DNA from: Punica granatum
Taxonomy: Eukaryota; Streptophyta; Magnoliopsida; Myrtales; Lythraceae
Assembly: GCF_007655135.1 (NCBI RefSeq)
Contig: NC_045127.1
Span: 14,455,001-14,519,000, forward strand
Length of the DNA stretch: 64,000 nt
Direction: 5' to 3'
Positions 54,095 through 64,000 of the stretch are shown here, in pieces. The notes under the pieces are model-generated. The model made no database searches and had not been told where the DNA came from. It saw only the letters and a list, made by a program, of their open reading frames with translations. The stretch's first letter is position 1, and each line of letters opens with the position of its first letter. Position numbers and translations under genes: made by a program.

Positions 54095-55120
54095 ATGGAA
54101 AGTGGTTTGATCGGTCAATTCATGAGGAAATCCGCTGATCTGAGACGAATATTTTCAACTGTGAGCTCACTTTGGGATCATAATGGGAGAATTTACATCA
54201 GTGCCATGGATTTCCTAGTTTTGAATTGGGCGGTTGAGACTGAACCATGGCATGTAGATAAAATTCCTCTTATCCAGCAAAAATGGTCTCCTCAGTTTGA
54301 GGAGCAATTGAGTTTCCATAAAATGTCGGCTTGGGTAAAGCTTCGGAAAATCCCTCTGGAATTCTAGCATGCTAAAGGTATTAGTTACTTGGCTAGCGCT
54401 ATTGAAAAACCCTTATATATGGATACAGCTACTGTGTGGAGGCTGTTGGGCTACTCTAACATCTCTGTGAAGGTTGAGTTGGATATTGACATTCCAGAAG
54501 TGTTATCTGTGAAAATTATCAATGACTATATAGTGGAGATTCAGGTGATCAATCTGCAGTCTCTTCTCGAGAAATGTCACAAGTGGAAAGTATTTCGGCA
54601 CCAATTTTGCGCCAAAAAGAAAAAGTAAGGATATTCTTCTTGATTGTGTATGTACTACTAAATCAGTTGAGGTTCAAATAGCCAATGGTTCAATCTCCTC
54701 CAATTTCTTTGATCGAAGGTAAAGGAGTTAAAAAAATCCGCAACTGCAAATACTGCAGGAACTAAAGAAGTTTCTCATAGTGCCAAAGTCAGAAGAGTTT
54801 AATCCCCCCTAATGTGTAAATGTCGCATTAATAGTTTAGGACGAGCGTCTCGATTGCCTCCTCAGCACACAAGGACTCGACCAAGACTCTGAGGTGGTAG
54901 TTATAGAAAGTCGAGGAAGCAAATGCAGTGAAGAGAGATAAGCAAGGAAAACAATGTACTTCCAAGAAGTTGAAGAAGACTCTGTATTTGAAGCAGGGAA
55001 AGAATTTCCTGGTCAATACCTTAGCCCTATGCAAACTTTGGAACAAGTCAAAGGCAATAAGGGGAGAAAGAAGGTGAAAGGTGGTCTGCTTGGTTGTTCT
55101 GGTGAAACTATTTTGTAGTT
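54095..55120 (+). pseudogene. LINE ORF1 relic (DUF4283 and zinc knuckle)
   Basis: The frame 54095-54628 is open except for one TAG (54365-54367). It reads FSTVSSLWDHNGRIYISAMD, then ETEPWHVDKIPLI, MSAWVKLRKIPLEF and SYLASAIEKPLYMDTAT. These are the landmarks of the DUF4283 domain in the RNA-binding protein of plant LINEs. Next is a decayed zinc knuckle (CHKWKVFRHQFC, one Cys changed to Trp). Lys/Glu-rich tail sequence continues in shifted frames to about 55120. No endonuclease or RT follows. Confidence 0.75.
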
Positions 55121-55711
55121 TCCGTTATGTTTGTTGATACTTTAGGAGTTCACTTATTTCATGTTTGTTGGTTTCAAGTCTTGAAATTGTCCAAGATGTT
55201 CATGAAAACATTTGACCCTTTGTTCGTAATAGTATGCAATATAATCAACTATAGTCTGCTTGCCTGCATATATTTATATATTTTAATTAATATTTTATGC
55301 ATTATGTTTTAGAAATAAACTGAATAAATAACTTGTAATAAGTTCATTTTATTGATTGAGAAGACTATTTGATTGTTCAAGAATTGTAATTTCATTGGTG
55401 GATCGAGATTTGTCAAAATGTAAAATCCTTAATTAGATAATTATATAAAGTCTATCTATATATTAATAAGAGGACGTAAATGGACGATCAACCATGACTT
55501 AAAGAATTGCTTGAGAAGTCTATTTGAAATCTTCTCATCGCATGACATAGAAGGCTTTTATAGAAGGAGTCCAAATTAATTAATGTATAAATAGATTGAT
55601 AGAGGGAGGGAGGGGCATATTGGGGGCCCTCCTACGGTGACCTCATCCCTTGGCGAGGTTGCCGGAGGCTGGTGAGGTCGCCGGGAAGGGGCCACAGATC
55701 TACCCCTCCCT

Positions 55712-55748
<37 letters not shown>

Positions 55749-57402
55749 GATTCTAACTAGAAGAGATAGTAGGGGAATGGGTAGATCGGGGCCCCTCCAT
55801 TATTATTGAAGAAAATTAATTTTTATTTTTTTTAATTGAGAAAAAAATTATAAACTATGTAAAAATGTCATGGTTTTAGGGGTTTTAGGGGATGAAATGG
55901 CATTTAACGGGCCACATCAACGTTGTCCATCAAGGACGAACTAAGAGTTGCACGGAAGGACTAACGTGTCCAAATGTTCCAAACGGTGAAATTAATAGCA
56001 AAATTCTTTTAGGGATTAATATTAAAAATTTGTAGCTTTCAAAGACCAATTGTATGTTTTATTGAAAATCAATTGTCAACGGTGAAGCCATGCATGGAAG
56101 GTGTTCCCATCACTAAAGGGGAAAAAAAAAAAAAAGAAGAGATACTCATCCCTTTTTCCTTTTTTCTCAATTACAGGGAAAGCTCATAAATTTAGCATAA
56201 ATAAATAAAAATACTAAATATTTAAAAATGCATGAATAATTTCAATATGAGAATCGAACTTGCAACTTTTTCATGGTGGGTGGCTCATTTTTCAACTCTT
56301 TTTCATATTTTAGGCAGAGAAGAAAGACTCTTATAAACCCCAACTGGAAAATATATAATAATCTGGTATATTATATTTTTCTTTTGGATTATAAGGGAGA
56401 TTAATTGACTTAATATGATGAAATAGAAACTTTTTGGGGTGAATTTGAATTAAAAATTTTAATAACTAATAGAGAGGCATATATAATCTCACAATAACTA
56501 TCAAATCTGCAACCTGCACTGCACGCTCTTTCATATGTTGCATAATTTTGTTTCATCTGTTTTCATATGTTTCTCCTCCTTGGCATTGGGAGCTACCAAT
56601 AATTAATTCTTGACCAAGGCGTATCAGCTATCATCAAATTGTAAAAAGGGATCAGCATAAATTACACCTCCCTTGCATGCCATTTATAGCTGAGTACATC
56701 TGAGGAGGAAAGAAGAGAATTTTTTTTTAACATCATGATAAGACTAGTGAACATTGTATTAAGAGACTCGTAAGTTTTACTGTTAATACTTTTCTAATCA
56801 TGTATGGCAGTGCAATGTGTCACGTACCACGTGATATGTGCGCTAATCATGTACGAGACAAGGGATTAATTGCTAATTAATTAAGATAATTATCAAAGAT
56901 ATTGTGATCATAAGGGGAGAGAGGGCATGCTGCAGCTGATGAAGCGGGGATCCAAATGGGATCTAGATGGTCTTTCTCAGGAAAGAAACAGTTCAAACAT
57001 AGTCATTGTTACCTCCTTAGCTATAATTACCCTATTTGTGCGTAACAAACTATTGGAAAGTTTTCTAAAAAAACATTCACTCGGACAACTAAGGTCTTCC
57101 CAAAAGGACCGCAGATTAACAACCACCGGTCTCGCTTTCCCTCTCTTTCTAAAACACAAATTGTCCTCATCATGTCCCTTAAACCTCATTCCAAATCAAG
57201 ACCATCAATCTTTCCACCTCTTGCATCATTCATCCCCCCATAGCCTCTTCCCCCCTCGTCGTCGTCGTCGTTGCTGTCCCCTGAGCCATCATCCTCATCC
57301 GATCCTCACGATTAAAACGTGGCTTGAGCTCAACCACGGGCTGGCTTTGCCACCCCCGGCGCTTCTCCATCCGGCGCTAGGTTTGGCATCGTGGGCTATA
57401 GG
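55121..57402. other. Intergenic and 5' flank of the C2 gene
   Basis: AT-rich, with a GC-rich repeat-like patch at 55600-55800 that includes a CT microsatellite. The 163-residue frame at 56927-57418 overlaps the C2 gene's start out of frame and has no recognisable domain. The region 57180-57400, C/T-rich with GTCGTCGTCG, is probably the C2 gene's 5' leader. Confidence 0.45.
55716..55746. repeat. (CT)n microsatellite
   Basis: A pure CT run after a ccctccctc tract. Confidence 0.9.
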
Positions 57403-58806
57403 ATGTCGATCCTTCTGAATCCGTTCCAGCTCCTTGAGCTCAATATCATCTCCGCCCAGGACCTCGCTCCCGTCACGCGCTCCATGCGCACGTACGCGGT
57501 TGCGTGGGTCCACCCGGACCGCAAGCTCTCCACCAGGGTCGACGCCAGTGGCCACACCAACCCTTCGTGGAACGACAAGTTTGTGTTCCGTGTCGACGAT
57601 GAGTTCCTCGAGTCTGACACGTCAGCCATCATGATCGAGATCTATGCTGTCCATTGGTTCAAGGACGTGCAGGTCGGCACCGTTCGAGTCCTGATCGATA
57701 ATGTGGTCCCCATCCTGCCAACCGGCCGGCCCTTCCGGCACCAGCGCTATGTCGGGATGGAATTTGTGGCATTACAAGTACGCCGACCCTCCGGACGGCC
57801 GCAGGGGATGTTGAACATTGGTGTTGCGGTTCTCGATAGCTCCATGAGGAGCATGCCTCTTTACTCGCAGCTTAGTTCCTCCGCGATAGGTTTCAAGGAC
57901 TTGTTGGATAAACCGGACCCCCAACATCATAGGACTAACCAAAACCCTACTTCTAAACAACAACAGAAAAAAAAGAAACAGGAGGCAACCCGAAAGGCCG
58001 AACTTCGACGCACGAAGAGTGATTCGAGTTCCATGGTCAGTTCCAACAACTCAAAGACAATGAAAAGAAAGGTTTCCTTTCACGACAAGGTAAGCTCCGT
58101 TGTGAACGGATCAGAGGTTGGCTTGCGGAGCGAGGTAAAGAAGAATGGCATGAGCTCGAAGGCCAGTTCCACAGTAAGCAGTCTGAAGCCTGGATCGCAA
58201 GTTGGGCTCCGAGCAAAGAGATTGGATGATGCAGTAGGAGGATTAACATTTCGAAGGAAGGGCAAAGATGGGCCAAAGCCGATCACGAAGAAGCAAGGAT
58301 CATCGGTTCGTGAGGCGCCTCGAAGGAAACTACCGAAAGATGTATGCATGACAGATTCCGAACTGGGACCGTCTCCATCGGAGGTGGCAGCGGAGATGGC
58401 GGCGAAGGAGAAGAACAAGCCAGATGACGTGGAGAGCTCGGTCTTAGGTGGGGCTGCGTGGAGCGTGGCGGACAGCGTCGAGGGCTTACAGTCCAAGCTG
58501 GAAAGGTGGCGGGCGGAGCTTCCACCCACACAAGACGCCTGCAGTGAGGTCCCGAGCAGCATTGCACCGAGCGTCAACAAGGATGGTCGCGGGGGGCGCC
58601 GTCACAGACGACGGAGGCGCAACAGCCGCCGCGACGGCAGCGACAGAGAAGGGGAAGGGCTGTTCTCATGCTTCAGCAACATATGCGGATGCGAATGCTC
58701 AATCACTTGCGGAAACCCACTGAAGAAGAAACGTTCCGGGAAACGCGGCCGCAGGAGAGCAGATCACCGGCCGGGAGCAGCACTTACGTGTAGGATTAAT
58801 TTATAG
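57403..58806 (+). CDS. C2-domain protein with basic, cysteine-rich C-terminus, single exon
   Basis: The start is the ATG at 57403 (MSILLNPFQLLEL); the frame is open further up only through a GTG. The product is 467 residues. An N-terminal C2 domain spans about residues 8-142 (LELNIISAQDLAPV; YAVAWVHPDRKLSTRVD; NPSWNDKFVFRVDD; IYAVHWFKDVQVGTV). This is the SRC2/BAP-like plant C2 type that binds phospholipid, often with calcium. The middle is Ser/Lys-rich and probably disordered, with KRKVSFHDKV and Glu/Ala-rich helices near 340-400. The tail is very basic (RRHRRRRR), then a cysteine cluster at 423, 428, 430, 432 and 436 (SCFSNICGCECSITC), then KKKR. The cluster could be palmitoylated or bind metal; that is inference. 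Strong codon continuity over 1.4 kb supports a real gene. Likely peripheral membrane protein. Confidence 0.92.
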   Translation: MSILLNPFQLLELNIISAQDLAPVTRSMRTYAVAWVHPDRKLSTRVDASGHTNPSWNDKFVFRVDDEFLESDTSAIMIEIYAVHWFKDVQVGTVRVLIDNVVPILPTGRPFRHQRYVGMEFVALQVRRPSGRPQGMLNIGVAVLDSSMRSMPLYSQLSSSAIGFKDLLDKPDPQHHRTNQNPTSKQQQKKKKQEATRKAELRRTKSDSSSMVSSNNSKTMKRKVSFHDKVSSVVNGSEVGLRSEVKKNGMSSKASSTVSSLKPGSQVGLRAKRLDDAVGGLTFRRKGKDGPKPITKKQGSSVREAPRRKLPKDVCMTDSELGPSPSEVAAEMAAKEKNKPDDVESSVLGGAAWSVADSVEGLQSKLERWRAELPPTQDACSEVPSSIAPSVNKDGRGGRRHRRRRRNSRRDGSDREGEGLFSCFSNICGCECSITCGNPLKKKRSGKRGRRRADHRPGAALTCRINL

Positions 58807-60439
58807 CTCGTCCAGGTGCTTTTATTTATCAGGTCGGTTGGCTAATTGTATATTGATGATCCGATTGGGTCCGAATCAGTGGATTTTGCTGAAGTGTATA
58901 ACTGGGACATAGTTCGTTTTTCCTTATGTCCATAAGTTGATTTTTCAACTTGAAATTTACAATTAATTTCTTCGAACATATATTTATAAAGTTCTATCAA
59001 CCGCACACCTCAAGTACTATAAGATCCCTGAGGTGAGAAAAGGATTCAGTGCAGTAGCATATTGAAATCAAGGAGTTTGATGATTCGGGAATCCTGCGAT
59101 CATCGAACTAGTTTGCAGCAATGTACTTGTACGTCGAGCGCTGTGTGAAAGGCAACCATGACGGGTATACATAATAAATGAATCAGGCATATGATTATTT
59201 CTCTGCAAGCCGTTGGCCCATGAACACATTTGGCAAATGGGCTTGGCCCTTCTGATACAATTAGACGGCCCATGCTTGAATGGATATTAAATGATCTTAA
59301 TAACAAGCCATTTTCCAAGAGAAAGACAACTGAAAGCAACAGAAAAGAGCGTCAATAACAATTAAAATTGAGCATCAATTGTTTCTCTTAGTACTTATTC
59401 CTTAGTGTCCTTTTCAGAATGTAAAAGCTAGTTTTCAAGAATTAGATCAAAATTTGTATTGATTTGCAGCTTTCATTAGTACAATCTTTTTCTAGACTAA
59501 TTTTTTGGACATTGCAAATTCTGCAAAAGTACATAATTGTTTCTAGGGTAAATTATGTGAATTAAGCTACCGTTTTAAATATTTCCAAATATATTCCGAC
59601 TTTTCACTTGTCATTCCAAAAAATTATGAAAGTTTCAGTGTATTAGGTTTTTCCCCCTGCTGGCCTTAGTTCTTATTCAATTTATTGAGTAGAATTTGTC
59701 AGTCCGTTGAACCCAAGACCTTGTGTTCTTTAATTTAAATTTGCAACATGAAAAAAAAAAGAGAGAGAGAGATAAAAATTAAAGAAATCCTAACACATCT
59801 AATTCCTTTCGATTTTCCCTGTTTTTCCTTCTTGAGCTTCAGTCAATTCTGAAAGAGAGAGCATTTTTAGTTCTCATCTCACGAACACGACACAATACGG
59901 AAATCGAGTTTCTCGTAATGATGATAATATATTACGGTTCAATACCACCCAAAAGAGAATTCGGTTGTTCGGTTAACAGAACTGTAGAAACCGATTTTAC
60001 AGTTTGATTTTATTTCTTAAAATATTGATTTGTATATGGATATGGTTTCCAAGTTTTGAAAAATCAGTTGTGTGGTTTGGTTTTGGTTTGAGCCAAAAAC
60101 ATAAACCAAATTGAAACCGAGCACGCCTAGTTTTACGGAAATTCTATGGTACAACTATCGAAGAGTGGAATCAATTTTTAGACTGTTAAATGATCAATAT
60201 TTATTATTTATTCATTTTATTTATTAATGATTAAAATCCGATGGTTCTTTTTCTTTTCTTTTTTTTGCCAATAAAAATGCAATTGTTCAAAAATTTATTT
60301 TATAAAAATATAATTGCACCATAGATATTTGAGTCACTACCACTGTTTTCCTCCAAAAATTTTGGAGCCACCACTTTTACCCCTAAACATTGCTATTTCA
60401 TCTACCAATTTAGTCTAGATGTCCACTTTCTCAACAGAA
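58807..60439. other. 3' flank of the C2 gene and intergenic DNA
   Basis: No further gene is recognised. A clear AATAAA close to the stop was not found. AT-rich repeats fill 59400-60400. Confidence 0.4.
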
Positions 60440-60900
60440 CGATGACATGACAACTCATATGGAAGAAGTGTCGTTAAAAATATCATATTTTAATCAAATT
60501 TATCAAAATGATATCGTTTTATATTTCAAATATTTTAATTTTATTTTATAGCCTTGGGGGAAGACCGGCTGGGGCTCCCCGGCTGGCTGCCGCTCTCCTA
60601 GGCTAGGTCCTCCCGGCCTCCGACGACTACCATAAGGGGGTCGGGTAGCCCTCAGTCAAATTTGCCCCTGCAAAGGTGGCGGCTAGACTAGTAGGACTCC
60701 TCGGACGAGTACCTCCCCCTCGGGCGTGGTAGCTAGAATCCAGTGACTATGCTCGGGGATAATGTCATGTGAGAGAGTCCTAGTCTGTCTTCCTCGTTCA
60801 AATGAAGAAAAAAACCAAATAAAAATGCCAAAATGACGTTTCTTTGACTCTACTCGATTAAAATACTATTTTTGACGCTGTCAAACTGTGAAGATCTAAA
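60440..60900. mobile_element. Probable TIR element with GC-rich centre
   Basis: The left arm (about 60463-60530: gtgtcgttaaaaatatca, attttaatcaaat) pairs imperfectly with the right arm (about 60830-60890: gattaaaatactatttttgacgct). The middle (60555-60760) is GC-rich in an AT-rich setting. Borders are approximate. Confidence 0.45.
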
Positions 60901-61320
60901 TCCTTACATTCAAAGTACATTCAAAGTAGGCAATTTAAGTGCAGATTGATTGGCTCGTAAGGCATTGCAACTATATTGGGATCTTCACTTCTCTTATTTT
61001 TCTCCAGAAGGTACCAAGAACCTCCTTATTGGTGATGTTACTGAGGTTTCCATGACTTGTTTTTAAGTAATTTAACTTTTTAATTTTGGACTTTAGCCCA
61101 TAGTTCATCAAAAAAAAAATCAATGAATCAACGAAGTTTAAGCTTAATTAGTGGCAAAAATTTTATAGGGACAAAAGTAGCGGGATACAAAAATTTCAAG
61201 AATGACTGTGACTATTAACTCTATATATGAGTGTTGTTATGTTTTCATAATAATCAAAATCTCTCACAATGATATATAAGTTGTAATTTACATAATATTT
61301 AAGATTACTATTCAGTAAAT

Positions 61321-61860
61321 CCTAGTGACTGTTTTGGATTACAAGGATTTTGGCACATACTGCTATCGAGAATCTAGCATTTTTCTTCTAGATATTTCTA
61401 TCGCGGTAACGCTTAGGGAGAAATCACGAAAGCATCCGGCATTGTTCAGTCCTTGTCGGAAGTCTTTTGATTGCCAAAGGAAATGGGAAACTGGCAGTTG
61501 CCTCCAGCGCGCGAGGGGAAGGGAAAGGCGCTTCAGATCTTTTCTTTCTGCTGAGAGAAAAAGCAGTATACCGTCGAGTGCACCGGGTGCATACTCCGTT
61601 CTCCCCACTGAGCTACGTGGGCCCCGCACTTGTAACGCATTCGGAACATGCTCCCGGAGGACATGTCAATTTACATTCTTGAGAAAAAGTGCGCAGCTGT
61701 CCGACCTTAAAACAGTAGGTGGGTCCCCGGAAAGGGTTCTCCGGTCAGCCGCATACTTGTCGGTCCACGTGGCAAAATATCAGCGGTATCGGCACTCGCC
61801 TTGGGCCCACTTTTGTCTGCTTGTCCCCTCCGAGCGACAAAAGCTTTCTTTCTTTAGCTA
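61321..61860. other. GC-rich island, possible promoter or exon, unassigned
   Basis: A 178-residue plus-strand frame (opening with GTG at 61325) spans this block but has no recognisable domain and an unusual Arg/Ser/Cys make-up. A G-box-like ccacgtgg lies at 61765-61772. The composition suggests a promoter or first exon, not a complete gene. Confidence 0.25.
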
Positions 61861-62040
61861 AAACTGCCAGTTTGCCCCCTCCTTTAATCTTTTTAATTAA
61901 TAATAATTAATATTGGAAAATTATCATCTAATCGCTGGATTACTGACACATGAAGGACAACTTACCCGTAAATGTTAATTCACCACGTAAATTATCTAAT
62001 TCAAAACAAGCTTTCCTCCCTTTAATAGACAATGACAAAC

Positions 62041-63017
62041 CATAGTTTTTAAAATCGGACCGGACCGGCAGATCGAACCAGTTTAATCGGGAACTGGACA
62101 CCCACCCGGTCCGGTTCTGAATTTAACTTCATTTGCAAGTCGAACCCGGTCAAACCTATGAGAATCGGCCGGTTTTCTAAAAACCCACTGAAACCAATTG
62201 AACTGTCCTAAAAATTGGTTCTTGATTTTAAAAGAAAAAATGTGATCTGAGAGAGGGGAAAAGAGAGAGAGCGAGGGGGGCAGCGACAGCCCCAACGCCT
62301 GTTGTCTTCACCCAAGACGCGATCCGTGGTGACGGCTTAGGCGGCTTGCAACTTCGTATGGCCAGTGATGGTGGAGATCCGGCGACCATCACTCGGATTT
62401 TCTCATTTTCCTTAGTTTGAGGTTGAAATTGAGGATGCAGTCAATGGGGAAATACAAGAGCTTTAGTCGGAATATGCAATGGTTGAAGCAGTAAGAGCGG
62501 AGGTGGACTTAGCAAAAGAGGAATTCGTGAAATGAAATGGGATGCTTGCCTTGAGTTTTCTGCTTGGTTTGGGAAAAGAAATGGAGACAATGAGAAAGGA
62601 AAAGAGACGTTGGGTTGTCGGGAAAGTGGAAAAAGAAAGAGAGATAGCGAGCCACCTTATTCATTTTCCTTTTTCTTTTCTTTTTTTTAATTTCAACTTT
62701 TTTTTCTCTTTTTTGGTCAAACTGTTTCTTTTCAGTTTCCTAGCTCTAAACAAGTAAACATATGCTTTAATTTTATAAATATATATACATACGTGTATAA
62801 TTATATATAACATATTATACAGATTATTTAAATGTTCCATTTTCCTATTCCATTAGAAGATATATGCAATTTTTCTTTTTGGGTGAAAGAGGCTATATAT
62901 TTTTACAAATTACATTTAATTCTTTTTTTCTAAAAACCCGGTGGAACCCATTGAATCCCGGTTGAACACATAAACCCGTGAACCCAAGCTTTGACTAGTT
63001 CGGTTTTAAAAACTATG
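62041..63017. mobile_element. TIR element, 977 bp
   Basis: Left end catagtttttaaaatcgg and right end ggttttaaaaactatg are inverted repeats. The arms continue with gaacc/ggttc-rich text (accggtccgg left; gaacccgtgaaccc right). The flanks tgacaaac and ctacaaaa agree at 5 of 8 positions, a possible decayed hAT-type duplication. The GC-rich part at 62270-62400 has no recognised ORF. Confidence 0.68.
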
Positions 63018-63587
63018 CTACAAAAAATGTTGCATTTATCTATTTCTTTTTGCTGCGTAAATTTTCATTTATCTAAGCACTCTCTAGGAGCACCTTTATC
63101 ATCATTTATAGTGGGCTGCAGATAACATAATAAGGAAAAATATTTTTGATGATATTATCTCACCACGTGACATGAGAAACGCCAAATAAATAGCAATAGT
63201 ACATTAAAAAAGATAAATTAGACTGTAACAAATAGGATAGTGAATATTAAACTATTGGAGATTTTACAGCGATTGACTAGCAAAAACAACCACATAGTTG
63301 TTTTTATTTTAACCGTTTGATTTTAATAGATAAAATCTGAACCGTACATGTATCCTATTTTTATAACATGAAGATTCTATGCTCGTATTTTTACTTTCTA
63401 TATTTTTTATCACGCATCTTTTTAGCGATGCTTGGGCGAACACGAGAATTAATCGATATTCAGGTCATAACAGTTTCAGACAAAACCAACTGACTCAGTG
63501 CATAAAAAAATTACGGAAAACAATTATGGTTTTGAAAATTTTTTAAAAAATCAGCAATAATTAATCAATCAAATAAGTATTAATTAC

Positions 63588-64000
63588 ATAGGTAGTCCAA
63601 AAAGTTTCATGAATGTTTCAGGTTGGTCCAAAATATTTTTTTGGTAACTTATTGGAACGAAAAGTTTCAAAATCGTTTCAATGTAGTGCATTCCGTCAAT
63701 TGGTCATGACGCCGTTAACATTTTACTGACGTGGCGCGTCCTATCTGTCACTTTTGTTACGTGAAACCAATCATAGTGCGCTGCGTTCATTTAAGAGAAC
63801 ATAAAATCTGAAAAAATACAATAAAAAATACAGAAAAAAAATAAAAAAATTCAGAAAATACTAAAAATATAGGAAATATTATTTAAAATTATTTTCAAAA
63901 TTTTTAAAAGTTTTGAAAATTTAAAAATATTTTTTTATTATTTTTAAAAGTTTTTTTAAAAAATTAATTTTAATTTTATATTATTTTTAAAAAATTTAAA
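63588..64000. mobile_element. Second copy of the 18.8-kb TIR family, right end outside window
   Basis: ggtagtccaaaaagtttcat at the start, then gtcatgacgccgttaacat, tgacgtggcgcgtcctat and catttaagagaacataaaat, is the reverse complement of the right arm of the element at 18785-19549. After about 63800 it becomes A/T low complexity, as in that copy's centre. The element runs off the window edge. Confidence 0.75.

Noticed and set aside
57391..57402. Upstream start of the C2 protein at 57391
   Set aside because: The codon is GTG; the first ATG in frame is at 57403, which gives an N-terminus typical of the family.
56927..57418. 163-residue frame upstream of the C2 gene
   Set aside because: Overlaps the C2 start in another frame, Ser/His/Pro-rich from a C/T-rich leader, no domain.
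61560..61630. tRNA-like text on the minus strand (gtagctcagtggggaga)
   Set aside because: Box A-like only; no box B at the right spacing and no pairing acceptor stem.
61325..61861. 178-residue ORF as a gene
   Set aside because: Opens with GTG, has odd composition and no recognisable family; kept only as a GC-rich island.

Overview
This window is nuclear DNA from a flowering plant, probably a eudicot; the species cannot be fixed from the sequence. The evidence is AT-rich intergenic DNA, spliced GT-AG genes, and a dense, nested load of plant-type transposable elements (Ty1/copia, TRIM, LARD, LINE, SINE, Helitron, CACTA, Mutator-like and other TIR elements). Only two host genes look intact. One is a four-exon minus-strand gene (45260-46790) for a 224-aa protein with EF-hand loops, a cysteine/histidine zinc-finger-like block and a C-terminal membrane anchor. 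The other is a single-exon plus-strand C2-domain gene (57403-58806).

Layout. 1-4154: 3' part of a copia element with an uninterrupted gag-pol frame and a 696-bp LTR. 4301-4331: Helitron-like 3' terminus. 5372-10113: decayed copia element with two LTRs about 10% apart. 10255-11912 (-): LRR-only relic of an NBS-LRR resistance gene, split by a MITE. 12243-12300: 58-base G run. 13795-14776: almost wholly palindromic foldback element. 15098-17400 (-): LINE relic (zf-RVT and RNase H) split by a TIR element that itself holds a TRIM retrotransposon. 18019-23960: Helitron end, a TIR element, diverged repeats, a minisatellite and a second MITE copy. 25323-30651: third copia element, split by a Mutator-like element with a perfect 9-bp target duplication.

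31469-31619: tRNA-headed SINE. 32349-34191: intronless, frameshifted CACTIN pseudogene. 34566-34776 (-): fragment of a MAPR (cytochrome-b5-like haem-binding) gene. 36215-36796: second TRIM. 38295-39426: non-autonomous CACTA element with a CAT target duplication. 39623-42080: non-autonomous LTR element (LARD) with two internal tandem arrays, inside a small TIR element. 44620-45070: SINE, Helitron terminus and a palindrome. 45260-46790: EF-hand gene. 48800-48936: SINE with a 9-bp target duplication. 49599-49698: assembly gap. 51896-52857: hAT-like TIR element. 54095-55120: LINE ORF1 relic. 57403-58806: C2 gene. 60.4-64.0 kb: further TIR elements, the last a second copy of the family at 18.8 kb.

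The main story is layered insertion: LINE<-TIR element<-TRIM; copia<-MULE; TIR element<-LARD; Helitron<-copia; LRR gene<-MITE. I see no CRISPR array, operon, rRNA gene or convincing tRNA gene. I also see no multi-gene pathway. The most unusual items are the foldback elements, the LARD with two minisatellites, the possible gene capture inside the MULE, and the EF-hand/zinc-finger/tail-anchor protein. All target duplications, TIRs and splice sites were found by eye.
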